From positions 248,001 to 312,000 of the forward strand of contig CAZQWG010000001.1 in the NCBI GenBank assembly GCA_964596985.1: a DNA stretch of 64,000 bases, written 5' to 3'. The DNA is from GCA-020345945 sp964596985. GTDB lineage: Archaea; Thermoproteota; Bathyarchaeia; RBG-16-48-13; GCA-020345945. Below the pieces are notes generated by a model. It was not told the origin of the DNA, did not search any database, and was given only the letters and a program-made list of their open reading frames with translations. Each line of letters starts with the position of its first letter. Position 1 is the first letter of the stretch. A program made the position numbers and the translations under genes. This document shows positions 17,122 to 25,755 of this stretch, piece by piece.

Positions 17122-17279
17122 TCCTAATTAGTAGATTCGAGTGCCCCGAAGGATATTTAAGAGTAAAACAAGACCAATTAGCCATTCTCTGGGGATGAGG
17201 GAGATCAAAGACGACTTCGTGCTGAAGAAGCTCACATATTTATAAGGATCTAACTTGACCTCAGTATCGAGGAAGGAAT

Positions 17280-17549
17280 ATGGCTAAAGCCAGATCCAAA
17301 GGTAAGGCAAAGGCCATAGATGATAGAGGGATTATTGTCCAGATTCTCATGTGGCTGAAACCTTTCTACCTATACTTCACAGATACCGCTAGCGGCAATA
17401 TTGTCGCTTGCCTAGGTTTGGCTCTATTATTCCTACTCTCGATAGTGAGAAGTTCTCTAAGTTCTACGGCAAGAACATTATTCTTTGGATTGTTCATTGT
17501 CTCGGTGCTTCTCTTCGGCATTGGTCGAACACTACAGCCGAGGAGTTAG
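17280..17549 (+). CDS. Small membrane protein, 89 aa
   Basis: Basic N-terminus (AKARSKGKAKA) then two membrane segments at about 36-61 and 66-82. GAGGAAGGA just before the ATG is a good ribosome site. It is 29 bases before the larger membrane protein starting at 17579, so they form an operon and probably a complex. Confidence 0.6.
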   Translation: MAKARSKGKAKAIDDRGIIVQILMWLKPFYLYFTDTASGNIVACLGLALLFLLSIVRSSLSSTARTLFFGLFIVSVLLFGIGRTLQPRS

Positions 17550-17578
17550 GTACCAATACTTTGAATCTATATCCGATA

Positions 17579-18697
17579 ATGTGCTTCATCCAAAATTATT
17601 TGATCAGACCGTTCTGTGCTTTCACAATCGCCGCATGTTTCTTCAAATTCATAGACGGCATAATTTTCAATCGTTTTCTTGAACCATACTGTGATTACTT
17701 GGATGAGGGAATCGCTCGCAACCAGAGATATTTGATGTTCATCAACACCTACTGCATGACCTTTCTCTTTGGAAGCGTGATCTACGGGAGTCTCATTTTT
17801 GACGGTATCCCAAAAGCGATTACTCTTAGAGCCATGGAATCTATCCTGCCCCAATCTAACGCCAAGTATTTAGCGCTAGTCTACACTACGATCGCGGTCG
17901 CCGGCGTAAGATCAGCAGGCATATTTATGTCGCCAACTCGAGCAAGAGAGTTCGGCTATTCCTTCTTATTTCCCGGGATCATCAACTTCTCCTACATATT
18001 TCTAGTTTTAAATTCGAAATTCAGTTTCGATACAACCATTACTGCAGAAGAAATCTCCTGCCTAACTGCCTCAGTCTTCTTCTCAATCTTTATTGTTGAC
18101 TTAGTTGGCTTTTTGCTGATAAAGAGTGTCCCTTTCGGCAGTCCAATAAGTCGAGGTTGGGCTGACGTCAATTCAACATTCTCTATTCAGGGCTACTTGA
18201 TCGTTGGAAGAGAAAGATTGAGGCGGCATTCAGCATACATTCTGGATAACTGCAGGCAGGAATTCATATCCTACACTGGCACATTCGAGCATGACGATGA
18301 CTATCTCGAAAAACTCAAGGCAACAACAAAAAAGAAAGTAGGAAAAAAAGAGATCAAAGTGAAGTACATTGGATACTACCTTAAGAAAAAAGCGAACGAA
18401 GAACAAATTCAAGAGAGAATAGCAGCAGGAGCAAAAGTACGTATTCTGGGGCGAATCCCAGAACGGGAATTCACGAGGTTTACAGTAGGTGACCGAAAAA
18501 TGATTCTTCTACCTCGACCGATAAAGGAACATCCTGAAAAATCTTGTATTGCATATTACTTCCCAAACGAGCCGTACCTAGGATCTAATCTACACGCGAT
18601 ATTTGAAGAGATGTGGAAACTTGGCAAGCCAGTACGGCGGAAACGCGCAAGGAAATCCAAACGGAAAAGCCGTGCAGGGAAAAAAACGAAAACATAG
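17579..18697 (+). CDS. Membrane protein with soluble basic C-terminal domain
   Basis: 372 residues from ATG 17579. The first 230 residues hold about six hydrophobic segments. The soluble remainder includes YLIVGRERLRRHSAYILDN and HAIFEEMWKLGKPV, loosely like a phospholipase-D-fold end but without an HKD motif. The extreme C-terminus is a run of Lys and Arg (RRKRARKSKRKSRAGKKTK), perhaps for nucleic acid or lipid head groups. An in-frame TTG at 17561 is an alternative start. Unknown family. Confidence 0.55.
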   Translation: MCFIQNYLIRPFCAFTIAACFFKFIDGIIFNRFLEPYCDYLDEGIARNQRYLMFINTYCMTFLFGSVIYGSLIFDGIPKAITLRAMESILPQSNAKYLALVYTTIAVAGVRSAGIFMSPTRAREFGYSFLFPGIINFSYIFLVLNSKFSFDTTITAEEISCLTASVFFSIFIVDLVGFLLIKSVPFGSPISRGWADVNSTFSIQGYLIVGRERLRRHSAYILDNCRQEFISYTGTFEHDDDYLEKLKATTKKKVGKKEIKVKYIGYYLKKKANEEQIQERIAAGAKVRILGRIPEREFTRFTVGDRKMILLPRPIKEHPEKSCIAYYFPNEPYLGSNLHAIFEEMWKLGKPVRRKRARKSKRKSRAGKKTKT

Positions 18698-19022
18698 CCG
18701 CATCTGGAATTTTTGACGTATTATTGAGGCCAGGTCCCGGTTTTCTGTGGGGCGTGGCATACAGATATCTACGCTGAGTGTGCGGAAACAGGAACAGCGA
18801 ACCCGTAGACAGCCCTAGCTAGGGAGCGCTTGCCTCCTGCGAGTCACTCGGGGTGAACATCCAGTCCACATTGCAGATGCGATGTTTTTGTAGTAAACAT
18901 AATCAAGAGAGGTAAAACAGGTTTTAGAAAGAGATCATATGAAATGGCGGAGATCAACTTAAAAGTTATCGAAACCAAAAAGTAAGTTTGAATCAGATAG
19001 TGGGGCAGAGGAGGTAGAAAGA
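18698..19022. other. Intergenic, no gene seen
   Basis: The stretch at 18735-18870 is GC-richer than its surroundings and can fold locally (for example CCCTAGCTAGGG), so a structured RNA is possible. I recognise no known RNA family and no coding frame with a start. Confidence 0.3.
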
Positions 19023-19385
19023 CTGCCTTTTGGGTTATTTAAGAAGAAGCCAAAACATTCGCCGACTTACGGGGTACGGAAAGAGAAGAAGGACGCATAT
19101 GAATATCTGAAACGACGTTTTGCCATCAGGAAGACCGACTGCGAGATCGTCCGCAGCAGAGGAAGCCACGGCCCAGCCGACTACCACATAGTAGACCCGA
19201 AGAAGGGACTAATTGCCCTAGTTCAAGTCAAAGCCTCAAGGAAGAAGGGGGGTGCACGGATATCCCCGGCGGAAAGACAGGAATTACGGGAATGGGGAAG
19301 CAGACTCAAAGCAAAACCGTATCTGCTCAAGATCGAGAGGGGGCACTGCCACATGGTGGAGGTGCGTCCACGCAAAGCAAGGTAG
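19023..19385 (+). CDS. Holliday-junction-resolvase-like nuclease (CTG start)
   Basis: A 120-residue PD-(D/E)xK nuclease resembling archaeal Hjc-type resolvases: AYEYLKRRF, then VRSRGSHGPADYHIV (the SxGSxG..D block, residues 44-58) and IALVQVKASRKK (the QVK variant of ExK, residues 67-78). No ATG, GTG or TTG is available at the N-terminus. A strong GGAGGT lies 7 bases before CTG 19023, which makes CTG the likely start. A zinc-ribbon gene follows after 13 bases. Confidence 0.65.
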   Translation: MPFGLFKKKPKHSPTYGVRKEKKDAYEYLKRRFAIRKTDCEIVRSRGSHGPADYHIVDPKKGLIALVQVKASRKKGGARISPAERQELREWGSRLKAKPYLLKIERGHCHMVEVRPRKAR

Positions 19386-19398
19386 GTGAGATGATCCT

Positions 19399-19527
19399 AT
19401 GGCGAAATGTCCGCGATGCGGAACTAGAATGAAGAGATCAGGCGAGATCCGGGCAGGACCACGACGGGGCAAGAGGCCTGTCTACAGATGCCCTAAATGT
19501 GGATATCAGAGAATAGAAGCAGTCTAG
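19399..19527 (+). CDS. Zinc-ribbon mini-protein, 42 aa
   Basis: Translation from ATG 19399 gives two CPRCG/CPKCG knuckles (residues 4-8 and 31-35) separated by a basic linker (RAGPRRGKRPVY). This is a classic zinc ribbon that could bind RNA or act as a small transcription or ribosome factor. It begins 13 bases after the resolvase-like stop and is preceded by GGTGAG. Confidence 0.6.
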   Translation: MAKCPRCGTRMKRSGEIRAGPRRGKRPVYRCPKCGYQRIEAV

Positions 19528-19730
19528 TTCAATCTCAAGAAGCACAGAGAAGTAGAGGAAATCGAAAGTGAAGAGTGTCTTGAAATTTGGGTCATTGATT
19601 TTTGGATACTCAATCGTTTCGAAAGAAAAAGCTTAGGATAGAAAAATCTTCACTAGCGGGTTCTGTCAAGTCTTCGGTCAATCGAAGTCGGACGAATTCT
19701 AGTTGATGGATCCGTGGTTCAACTGATTTT

Positions 19731-19832
19731 GTATACGTAATCCGCAATTCACATATTCAGCTACGTTGCCAGAAATGCGGGTACAGACGCAGGTTTTATC
19801 TGAATTTGAACAGATGGGGAACCGAACACTAA
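19731..19832 (+). pseudogene. Fragment of zinc-ribbon gene
   Basis: The frame reads CQKCGYRRRFYLNLNRWGTEH before the stop, close to the end of the 66-residue zinc-ribbon protein at 16921-17121. The first cysteine knuckle and the start are missing, so this is a decayed partial copy. Confidence 0.6.
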
Positions 19833-19946
19833 GAAGCCATCAGTACGAATGTGTATTTGTATTCAACAAGGCTCTGTTGCGTTGGTAGCACATGGGTCTT
19901 CCTAAGTCTGCCTGTTGCATTTCGGCACATAACTTGCATTCAAGTA

Positions 19947-20111
19947 TTATGCCAAAGTCGTTTCTTTGACTATTTTTGTAATCTCCTCGGTACCCAAGGA
20001 ATGCCTTCTTGACATCAAATGATGAGTCAAAGCCCATGTCCATTGTGCATCTGTCATCGGCTTAAGAATACGACCGCAGACAGGGCATGTTCGAGTTTTC
20101 CTTTCTTTCAT
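19947..20111 (-). CDS. C2H2-like zinc-finger mini-protein, 54 aa
   Basis: From the ATG at 20111 the frame gives CPVCGRIL, then a 16-residue spacer and HHLMSRRH, a C2H2-type finger (residues 9-37). The tail is helical. A longer minus-strand frame (19840-20043) overlaps in another register and contains a CKLC; it may be the frameshifted remainder of a longer ancestor. Archaeal proteins of this size often bind DNA. Confidence 0.5.
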   Translation of the reverse strand: MKERKTRTCPVCGRILKPMTDAQWTWALTHHLMSRRHSLGTEEITKIVKETTLA

Positions 20112-20260
20112 ATTCCTCTCTAAACGAAATAGAGGACAGCAAAATGATATCCCTTCCGATAGGTAGCTCTATGATGTTGTCATTTAATGTTCTATTAACT
20201 CTCGACACATGAAGTATTCGTCAGAGGTCTAATTGCATGGATGTATAATGCGAATAACAC

Positions 20261-20300
20261 TTCGGTGTTCACTGTCAGCATTTATATCTACATTTGGAAA
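20261..20300 (-). repeat. TLR repeat copy 2, core only
   Basis: Only the core is recognisable (minus strand: ATGCTGACAGTGAACACCG). No 5' arm. The 560 bases from 19833 to 20394 otherwise hold the C2H2 gene and AT-rich sequence. Confidence 0.45.
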
Positions 20301-20394
20301 GATGGCACATGCCCTTAATCAGTAGGGAGCACATCTCTCAGCATCTTCTTGCGGTCGAAGGCTAGGTTTGATAAGATCTCATCAAAATATTTGA

Positions 20395-21783
20395 TTAGCC
20401 TTCTGCATCTTGAAACAGCACTATAACACCATAAGCATAGATTCCAAGAAGGAAGGAAAGGAACATGTAGAATATCGCCAGTGGACCAGAAAGTGTATCT
20501 TCAAGATGAGACCAAAAACCAAGGCCTCTAAGCCATAAATATAGAGGAATCCAATTATGCTCGATCATCTGATGAATGACTATAGGTGGATTGACTAGCA
20601 CCTTATCTAACTTGAGATAATTGTAGCTTGTCCGTAAGAAAATCCCCATAGCAATTATCGTCAGGATTGTCTTGGAAATGTGGTTCAATTCATCTTCAAT
20701 GAAACTCCCAAGAGTATTTTTTTCATTGATATTCGACCCATTTTCAATGGACTTCCCAAGAGAATTCCCTTCACCATTTAGCCTGCCAAGTGTATAGAGA
20801 AGATGAAGAGAATTCATAAGTCTGGATAAAAGATCCTTCGAGCGTTCTGGATAAGCAGGGTCCGCTATCCATGCGAAAATGGCTCCACTGTATAGAAATA
20901 AACCTAGAAGTGGTGACTCCCATTTTATGATAGTCTCTACGATTGAACGTACATCCCTCTCCATTAGCCTAAGAACAACTTTATCGATTGCAGCATTCCA
21001 CAATCTTACCTGAACCCAGAATCTATTATCATCCCATCCGTTATACATCCAATCTTCTTTGTCAATCGTAATGACTATCCAATGAAGACTCTTTCTATCG
21101 GGGAAAGCGTGACTTAAACGCTGAATCTCATCATGTCGTAAGTCATCATATTCCGTGTTCTCGTAATAATGTCCTTTAGGCATCCGTACGAGTATTGTAG
21201 GTCTTTGTACAGCATAGTGATGCCATTGTGAATTATCATGTTCGCCTTTTCTTAGATAAATTTGCAGAGTTACTTCATATTCACTCTTCGTATAATTCGC
21301 AATGTTAAAACCGAGACTTAATGCGTGGAAGTATCGATCTCCAACATTAGAAAAGTACTCATAGCTCTTCTCTCTATTGCAATATGGTGGGGCTAGATTC
21401 CCATCCTTTTCTCTAACTAAAGAGGTCACGTTCTTAGCGTAAGGATCCCCACCACCCAAAGCCCAAGCCTCGGTAGCGGGGATTATGAGTTCTTCCGGTT
21501 CTACCGGTCCAAGTTCCTTGGCTTGGTAACTAATGAGAACCATAAAGGCAATAATAATTATACAGAGAACAAATCCACTCACTCTTCCCCATTTCTTCCT
21601 ATCGGAGACAGTTGGGTAGCACATTAGGAAGAAGACTATGACAACTAGAATAAGACCCAGAAATCCTGTGTACACACATATAGCGAATCCAAATATCATA
21701 GATATAGCGACAAGCAATAAAAATCCAAGAAAAGAAGTTACATCACTGGTGTTTCTAATTCCTTGATTCATGGTATGTATCAA
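20395..21783 (-). CDS. Large orphan membrane protein
   Basis: A 462-residue protein. Three membrane segments near the N-terminus (about 18-40, 43-58 and 68-87) lead to a 200-residue soluble region rich in Tyr and Trp (residues 95-290). Membrane segments follow at about 295-312, 380-400 and 440-458. There is no enzyme motif. It is followed (upstream on the same strand) by a 175-residue unknown gene, so the pair may act together. I do not recognise the family. Confidence 0.55.
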   Translation of the reverse strand: MIHTMNQGIRNTSDVTSFLGFLLLVAISMIFGFAICVYTGFLGLILVVIVFFLMCYPTVSDRKKWGRVSGFVLCIIIIAFMVLISYQAKELGPVEPEELIIPATEAWALGGGDPYAKNVTSLVREKDGNLAPPYCNREKSYEYFSNVGDRYFHALSLGFNIANYTKSEYEVTLQIYLRKGEHDNSQWHHYAVQRPTILVRMPKGHYYENTEYDDLRHDEIQRLSHAFPDRKSLHWIVITIDKEDWMYNGWDDNRFWVQVRLWNAAIDKVVLRLMERDVRSIVETIIKWESPLLGLFLYSGAIFAWIADPAYPERSKDLLSRLMNSLHLLYTLGRLNGEGNSLGKSIENGSNINEKNTLGSFIEDELNHISKTILTIIAMGIFLRTSYNYLKLDKVLVNPPIVIHQMIEHNWIPLYLWLRGLGFWSHLEDTLSGPLAIFYMFLSFLLGIYAYGVIVLFQDAEG

Positions 21784-21843
21784 CCATTACAGCGTGTACT
21801 GAAAAGAAACATTGTACACTAGAGGGATGATGCCCTCAGGTGA

Positions 21844-22371
21844 TCACATCAGATTTAATCGACGAGCTTCAACCATGAGTATTTTCACATCATCATCGGT
21901 GAGTACTCGAATTTGGCGAGTTGCACTTGATATGCACTGTAATTCCGAAAGATCGTTTCGAAATCGAATAGGATTCTTAGGGTCAAACGTCAATTTTTGA
22001 GCAAGTCTCTTATCAAATAAGAGTCCAGGTGACTCGAATTCTTTAGATTTATTTCTGTCTCCAATTAGCACTTGGTGATTTGGGTACCTTATTGCATGAC
22101 TTGCCGCATGCTTTAGTTTGTATTTCTTTACCATAGCCTTTCCTGGACCTACTTCTTTGACAACGAAGAAGCCCCTGATATATCTCCGCTTGGTCCGTGA
22201 GTTAATATCATAAATCGTCTCGTGAAAGAACACATGCTTGTCTTCCCCTGTTTTTTCGAGTCTCTGGTTATTACAATATGACCATTCAGGATCGAATGTG
22301 GGATCGTCGTGTGGACCCCAATCATCGTAATAATCCCTTCTGGAGAAGATCAACAAGTTCTTGCCCGACAT
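21844..22371 (-). CDS. Hypothetical protein, possible nucleotide-modification-associated domain
   Basis: A 175-residue protein starting MSGKNLLIFSRRDYYDDW, with GPHDDPTFDPEWSYC and a late basic part. The opening FSRxDYYDxWGPH resembles domains reported near DNA base-modification enzymes, but I cannot confirm the family. No base-modification enzyme is adjacent. Upstream of the membrane gene on the same strand, 60 bases apart. Confidence 0.45.
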   Translation of the reverse strand: MSGKNLLIFSRRDYYDDWGPHDDPTFDPEWSYCNNQRLEKTGEDKHVFFHETIYDINSRTKRRYIRGFFVVKEVGPGKAMVKKYKLKHAASHAIRYPNHQVLIGDRNKSKEFESPGLLFDKRLAQKLTFDPKNPIRFRNDLSELQCISSATRQIRVLTDDDVKILMVEARRLNLM

Positions 22372-22462
22372 GATTAGGAATCCTCCTTAAGATAATGAAG
22401 ATATGAACTCATCTTAAATTGATTAATGAGATGTCTTTGCTGTCGCCTTCACTCATGACATA

Positions 22463-22499
22463 GAATTAGGGTTACTAGGTTGAACTGCCTCGGGTATGT
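22463..22499 (-). repeat. TLR repeat copy 3, 5' arm only
   Basis: Minus strand ACCCGAGGCAGTTCAACCTA matches the tRNA-like 5' arm. The rest of the unit is missing; it abuts the stop of the HEAT-repeat gene. Confidence 0.5.
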
Positions 22500-23321
22500 T
22501 TACACCTGCTCCTCCAATAGTTTTTTCGTTGACTCGACTTCTTTAGGGAAGTTCTTGGTGAGTCTCTTCTTTTTCAGATTCTGTTTTACTATCCATAGCA
22601 CGTCCGGGTCTCGTGATTCTGCGAGTTGACTTAGATATCTGAAGCCTTCCTCAGGAGCTGCCTGGATTACTACGCTTAGGGTGTATGCTAGTCCTTTTCT
22701 TAAGGTTCTGAACTCAGCCGATCTTCGTTTGGTTGTTTTGAACACTTGTCTGAGGATGTTCTTGTGCAGTTCTAGGGCTGATCTTGCGGTTTTTTCATCT
22801 TTTAAGAGGGGGGGTTCGGCTACTGCAGCCGCCACGGCTCTCATCTCAAGCCAGTTCTCCTTCTTGATCCAGCCCTCCAATTCTTTTAGTGTTTCTTGGC
22901 GTCGTTCTTCCAGTAGTGTTTGTAGTGCCCAGGCGACGGATTCTCTTATTCTCCATCTCGGATCGTTTGCCAGTGTCTGTAAGGCGGTCATTGTTTCTTG
23001 GAATTCGTGGGTGGTTGCACTTAGGGAGCCTAGGCCGACGGTTCCGCAGAAGGCGGCAAACTCTTTTGGGTCGTTTACTGGGGCTTCCTCGGCTGAGATT
23101 TCGCTCATGCCTGTGCAGAGGCTGTGGAGTTTTTCTTGTTCTCTCGTGGCATAGTGTTTGACCAGATCTGCGAAGGCTCTTGCTAGCTCAAGGTTTCCTC
23201 TCGGGCTGGGTAGACTGCTGTTCAAAACTAGGTATCTTGTTATCTTCTTGGGGTTCCTTGACTGGAAGAATTCTTCCAGTAAACCAGCCAAAGCTGGTTT
23301 GTAGCTTGCTCTTTTGCTCAT
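22500..23321 (-). CDS. HEAT-repeat protein
   Basis: 273 residues from the ATG at 23321, which is preceded by GGGAGA; the frame upstream is not used. Repeating helical pairs are visible, for example MTALQTLANDPRWRIRESVA and WLEMRAVAAAV, typical of HEAT or armadillo solenoids such as DNA-alkylation-repair-like proteins. No catalytic residues are obvious. It is divergent from the S66 peptidase gene and the promoter area must lie between 23322 and 23473. Confidence 0.65.
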   Translation of the reverse strand: MSKRASYKPALAGLLEEFFQSRNPKKITRYLVLNSSLPSPRGNLELARAFADLVKHYATREQEKLHSLCTGMSEISAEEAPVNDPKEFAAFCGTVGLGSLSATTHEFQETMTALQTLANDPRWRIRESVAWALQTLLEERRQETLKELEGWIKKENWLEMRAVAAAVAEPPLLKDEKTARSALELHKNILRQVFKTTKRRSAEFRTLRKGLAYTLSVVIQAAPEEGFRYLSQLAESRDPDVLWIVKQNLKKKRLTKNFPKEVESTKKLLEEQV

Positions 23322-23473
23322 TTGTCTCCCTTTTTTCAGGTGTTGATTCCATATTTGCATGTATTGAATGGGTCTCTGAGTCCCTCTCCAATCTCCTATG
23401 TGCCGATGAAGGCCATATACTCCGAGCTCTATGTAGATAGAATTTAGTATGATGTAATAGGAGAAAGGATGGT

Positions 23474-24463
23474 ATGATCCAAATCTTAAAACCTCCAAGG
23501 CTTAGGAGGGGGGATACTATTGGTGTTGTAGCCACTTCTTTTCCTTTTCCGACAGACGAAACCAGCAATTACTATTTCCAGTACAGGAAGGGGGTAGAAG
23601 AATTGGAGAGTATGGGTTTCAGAGTCAAGGAGGGGAAGAATCTAAGGAGGGTTAAGTGGTGGTTTGCGGGTACTCCTGAGGAGAGGGCAGAGGATATTAA
23701 CTCGATGTTTGGCGATCCTGAGGTGAAGGCGATTATTGTCCATGATGGTGGTCAGTCGGCGATTGCAGTTTTAGAGCATATAGATTATGAGTTGGTTAGG
23801 ATTAATCCGAAACCGTTTGTTGGTTTCAGTGATATTACGAACATTCATTGCGGCTTGTTTACGAGAGTGGGGTTGGTGGGTTTCCACGCTGCGTTGCTCA
23901 CGTACAGTCTCGGTCGTGTTTGGGAAGAGTATCTATCCGATAAGAAGGAGACCGGTAAGAAGATGCTTCTGAAGGCGCTCACATCAACAGATGCCTTAGG
24001 GAAGATGCAGCCTTTGACCGGATGGGAGTGTTGGCGTGAGGGGCAGGCTTCCGGCACTCTCTTTGGCGGAAATCTCAGTATGCTATCTTCTTTGGTGGGA
24101 ACCGAATATTTTCCCTCGATTGGAGACTTGCGAGGCTCTATCTTCTTTTGGGAGACCGATAATACTCCCTCCTATAGGATAGAGAAAGGTTTGTACCAAC
24201 TCAAGTATGCAGGAGTCTTGGATGTCATATCGGGAATGCTGGTCGGTAAGTTACCAGATATTAGGAGGACTGCATGGGAAGGGTTTGAGGAGCCGACGGC
24301 GAAGGAGATAGTTATGGAAGTATTAGGGGAATATGATTTTCCGATTCTGGGGGAAGTAGATTTTGGGCATAAGACGGTAGATATGCCTATGCCTATTGGG
24401 TTGGATGCGAGAATGGATTCTCAGAATCTGGATTTTGAGATTCTGGAGGCAGCCGTCATCTAA
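23474..24463 (+). CDS. S66 family (LD-carboxypeptidase/MccF-like) serine peptidase
   Basis: A 329-residue S66 protein. PPRLRRGDTIGVVA (residues 5-18) is the N-terminal signature, GGQSA near residue 98 holds the nucleophilic Ser, and KPFVGFSDIT follows. The C-terminal part has FGGNLSML and a later FGH with the His of the triad. Family members cut L,D-peptides of cell-wall fragments or detoxify microcin-like peptidyl-nucleotides. In an archaeon without murein the MccF-like detoxifying role is more likely, which is inference. Confidence 0.85.
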   Translation: MIQILKPPRLRRGDTIGVVATSFPFPTDETSNYYFQYRKGVEELESMGFRVKEGKNLRRVKWWFAGTPEERAEDINSMFGDPEVKAIIVHDGGQSAIAVLEHIDYELVRINPKPFVGFSDITNIHCGLFTRVGLVGFHAALLTYSLGRVWEEYLSDKKETGKKMLLKALTSTDALGKMQPLTGWECWREGQASGTLFGGNLSMLSSLVGTEYFPSIGDLRGSIFFWETDNTPSYRIEKGLYQLKYAGVLDVISGMLVGKLPDIRRTAWEGFEEPTAKEIVMEVLGEYDFPILGEVDFGHKTVDMPMPIGLDARMDSQNLDFEILEAAVI

Positions 24464-24544
24464 CGATAAAGCAGTTACGAGGCGAAAAATTGTTTTCCGG
24501 CATTATCTCTTATTTGGTTGCGTCAACTGAATCTGTTTAGAATA

Positions 24545-24605
24545 GTAATAATCTGTCAATTCTGTGTGTAGGGTTTGAATTCCCAAGACTCTTTTTCTCT
24601 TCGAG
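24545..24605 (-). pseudogene. Tail fragment of a DUF72-type gene
   Basis: The minus strand reads EKESWEFKPYTQN then a stop, matching the C-terminus EKESWEFKPYIEHNKP of the DUF72 gene at 47580-48761. Only the last 15 or so codons remain, next to the stop of the winged-helix gene. It is a small relic of a second copy. Confidence 0.5.
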
Positions 24606-24611
24606 TGTCTG

Positions 24612-24983
24612 TCAAGAGGTGTCTGCGGTCTGTTCTGTAAGTTGTACTGCGATTTCTAGGGCGAGTTTGTCTAGTGTCTTGTTTATTGGGTTTTCTCGGT
24701 TCCAGATGTATAGTTTTGCGGCTCCGATTCTTCTGCTTAACTTGATTATTCCCAGTTTGGTTAGGTCTGGGGCTATTCTGTAGAGTGTTCTTTCCCCGGT
24801 GTGGGTGTGTCTGGCTACGTCTTTCAGGGTGTAGTCCCAGTCTCGGTGGACCATGAAGAATTGGAGCATTCTTGTTCTTGCATCGTTGCCTAGTAATGCT
24901 TTGAGGCTGTATTCTTCCCAGAACTCTTCTGGAAGAGCCTCGTCCAGACGCTTCTCTGCAGACACGTTCTCTACAGGAACCAT
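24612..24983 (-). CDS. Winged-helix transcription regulator
   Basis: 123 residues. ALLGNDARTRMLQFFMVHRD (residues 29-48) and LKDVARHTHTGERTLYRIAPDLTKLGIIK form a winged helix-turn-helix. The last 20 residues are a helix that may dimerise. No ligand domain. It is monocistronic as far as visible, with an AT-rich promoter region between 24984 and 25222. Confidence 0.65.
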   Translation of the reverse strand: MVPVENVSAEKRLDEALPEEFWEEYSLKALLGNDARTRMLQFFMVHRDWDYTLKDVARHTHTGERTLYRIAPDLTKLGIIKLSRRIGAAKLYIWNRENPINKTLDKLALEIAVQLTEQTADTS

Positions 24984-25222
24984 AATTATCCCTCTTAATA
25001 TGAGGAGGGTTATGTGGATCCAGATGCTCTGTTCCTTAACAATGTCTGGATACTGTTTCCCTCACTTTTCCAGAGCTCTATTAGCTCCAACAACGTAACA
25101 TAGAACGGCGCTAATAAACTTTCCGTATGACTGTTTAATTATGCCAATAATGGCATAATTCTTGATTATTCGGGTGTGTTTAGTATAAGAACCGTGTTGG
25201 GGAATATTTCTGGGGAGTACTA

Positions 25223-25510
25223 GTGACGGACAAGTATGAAGCATACATATTGCGGAAATTATTGATTCACAGGTATATCGGTGGAAGACATACCAACCAA
25301 GACAATATACCGAAGGGACTACCGCGAAAAGACCATAATCAGATCTTTCAAGCTCTTGACAAACTTAAGAGAGAAGGGTTCTTTTGGCTCCATAAGAAGC
25401 CGGATGGAATACACATTTCACTTAATCCTAAGATGGCACATGAAGCTGTGAGAAGAATTGAAGAATATGATGACGCTGTAAAGAGAACAGGGGAATACGG
25501 TAATATTTAG
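25223..25510 (+). CDS. Small winged-helix-like protein, 95 aa
   Basis: GTG start after GGGGAGTA. The sequence LRKLLIHRYIGGRHTNQDNI, then HNQIFQALDKLKREGFFWLH, then KPDGIHISLNP, is a helix-helix-wing pattern. It is probably a DNA-binding regulator. TLR copy 4 follows directly, so it may share transcription with nothing else. Confidence 0.55.
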   Translation: MTDKYEAYILRKLLIHRYIGGRHTNQDNIPKGLPRKDHNQIFQALDKLKREGFFWLHKKPDGIHISLNPKMAHEAVRRIEEYDDAVKRTGEYGNI

Positions 25511-25530
25511 TTCATTAACCCATATTGGCT

Positions 25531-25670
25531 TCAACGATCTGGTCGATGCTGTCAGCCTTCGCTTGTGATGAGAAAAGGTCCACCGGGTTGAGCTACCACG
25601 GGTCGGATGCTTCCGCAGGACCAAAATCAATTGGATTGAGGGGTTGCTCATAAGAGTTTTCGTGATAGGG
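25531..25670 (-). repeat. TLR repeat copy 4, with conserved upstream flank
   Basis: Minus strand: CGTGGTAGCTCAACCCGG arm and GAAGGCTGACAGCATCGACC core. The upstream flank, about 65 bases long, is also like that of the tRNA-Tyr: CTCTTATGAGCAAC and AATCCAATTGA appear in both (8207-8240 and 25624-25661). The copied unit therefore includes a promoter-like region. Confidence 0.75.
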
Positions 25671-25755
25671 GTGGGTGTATTGTCCCTCTTGAAACTGGCG
25701 AGCCAAGCTTGACCACGCTAAAGCAACTTAAGAGGGATCGACCAATCGAGTATCG

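Noticed and set aside
19840..20043. 67-codon minus-strand ORF
   Set aside because: Overlaps the C2H2-finger frame, which has the better motif; may be its frameshifted remainder.
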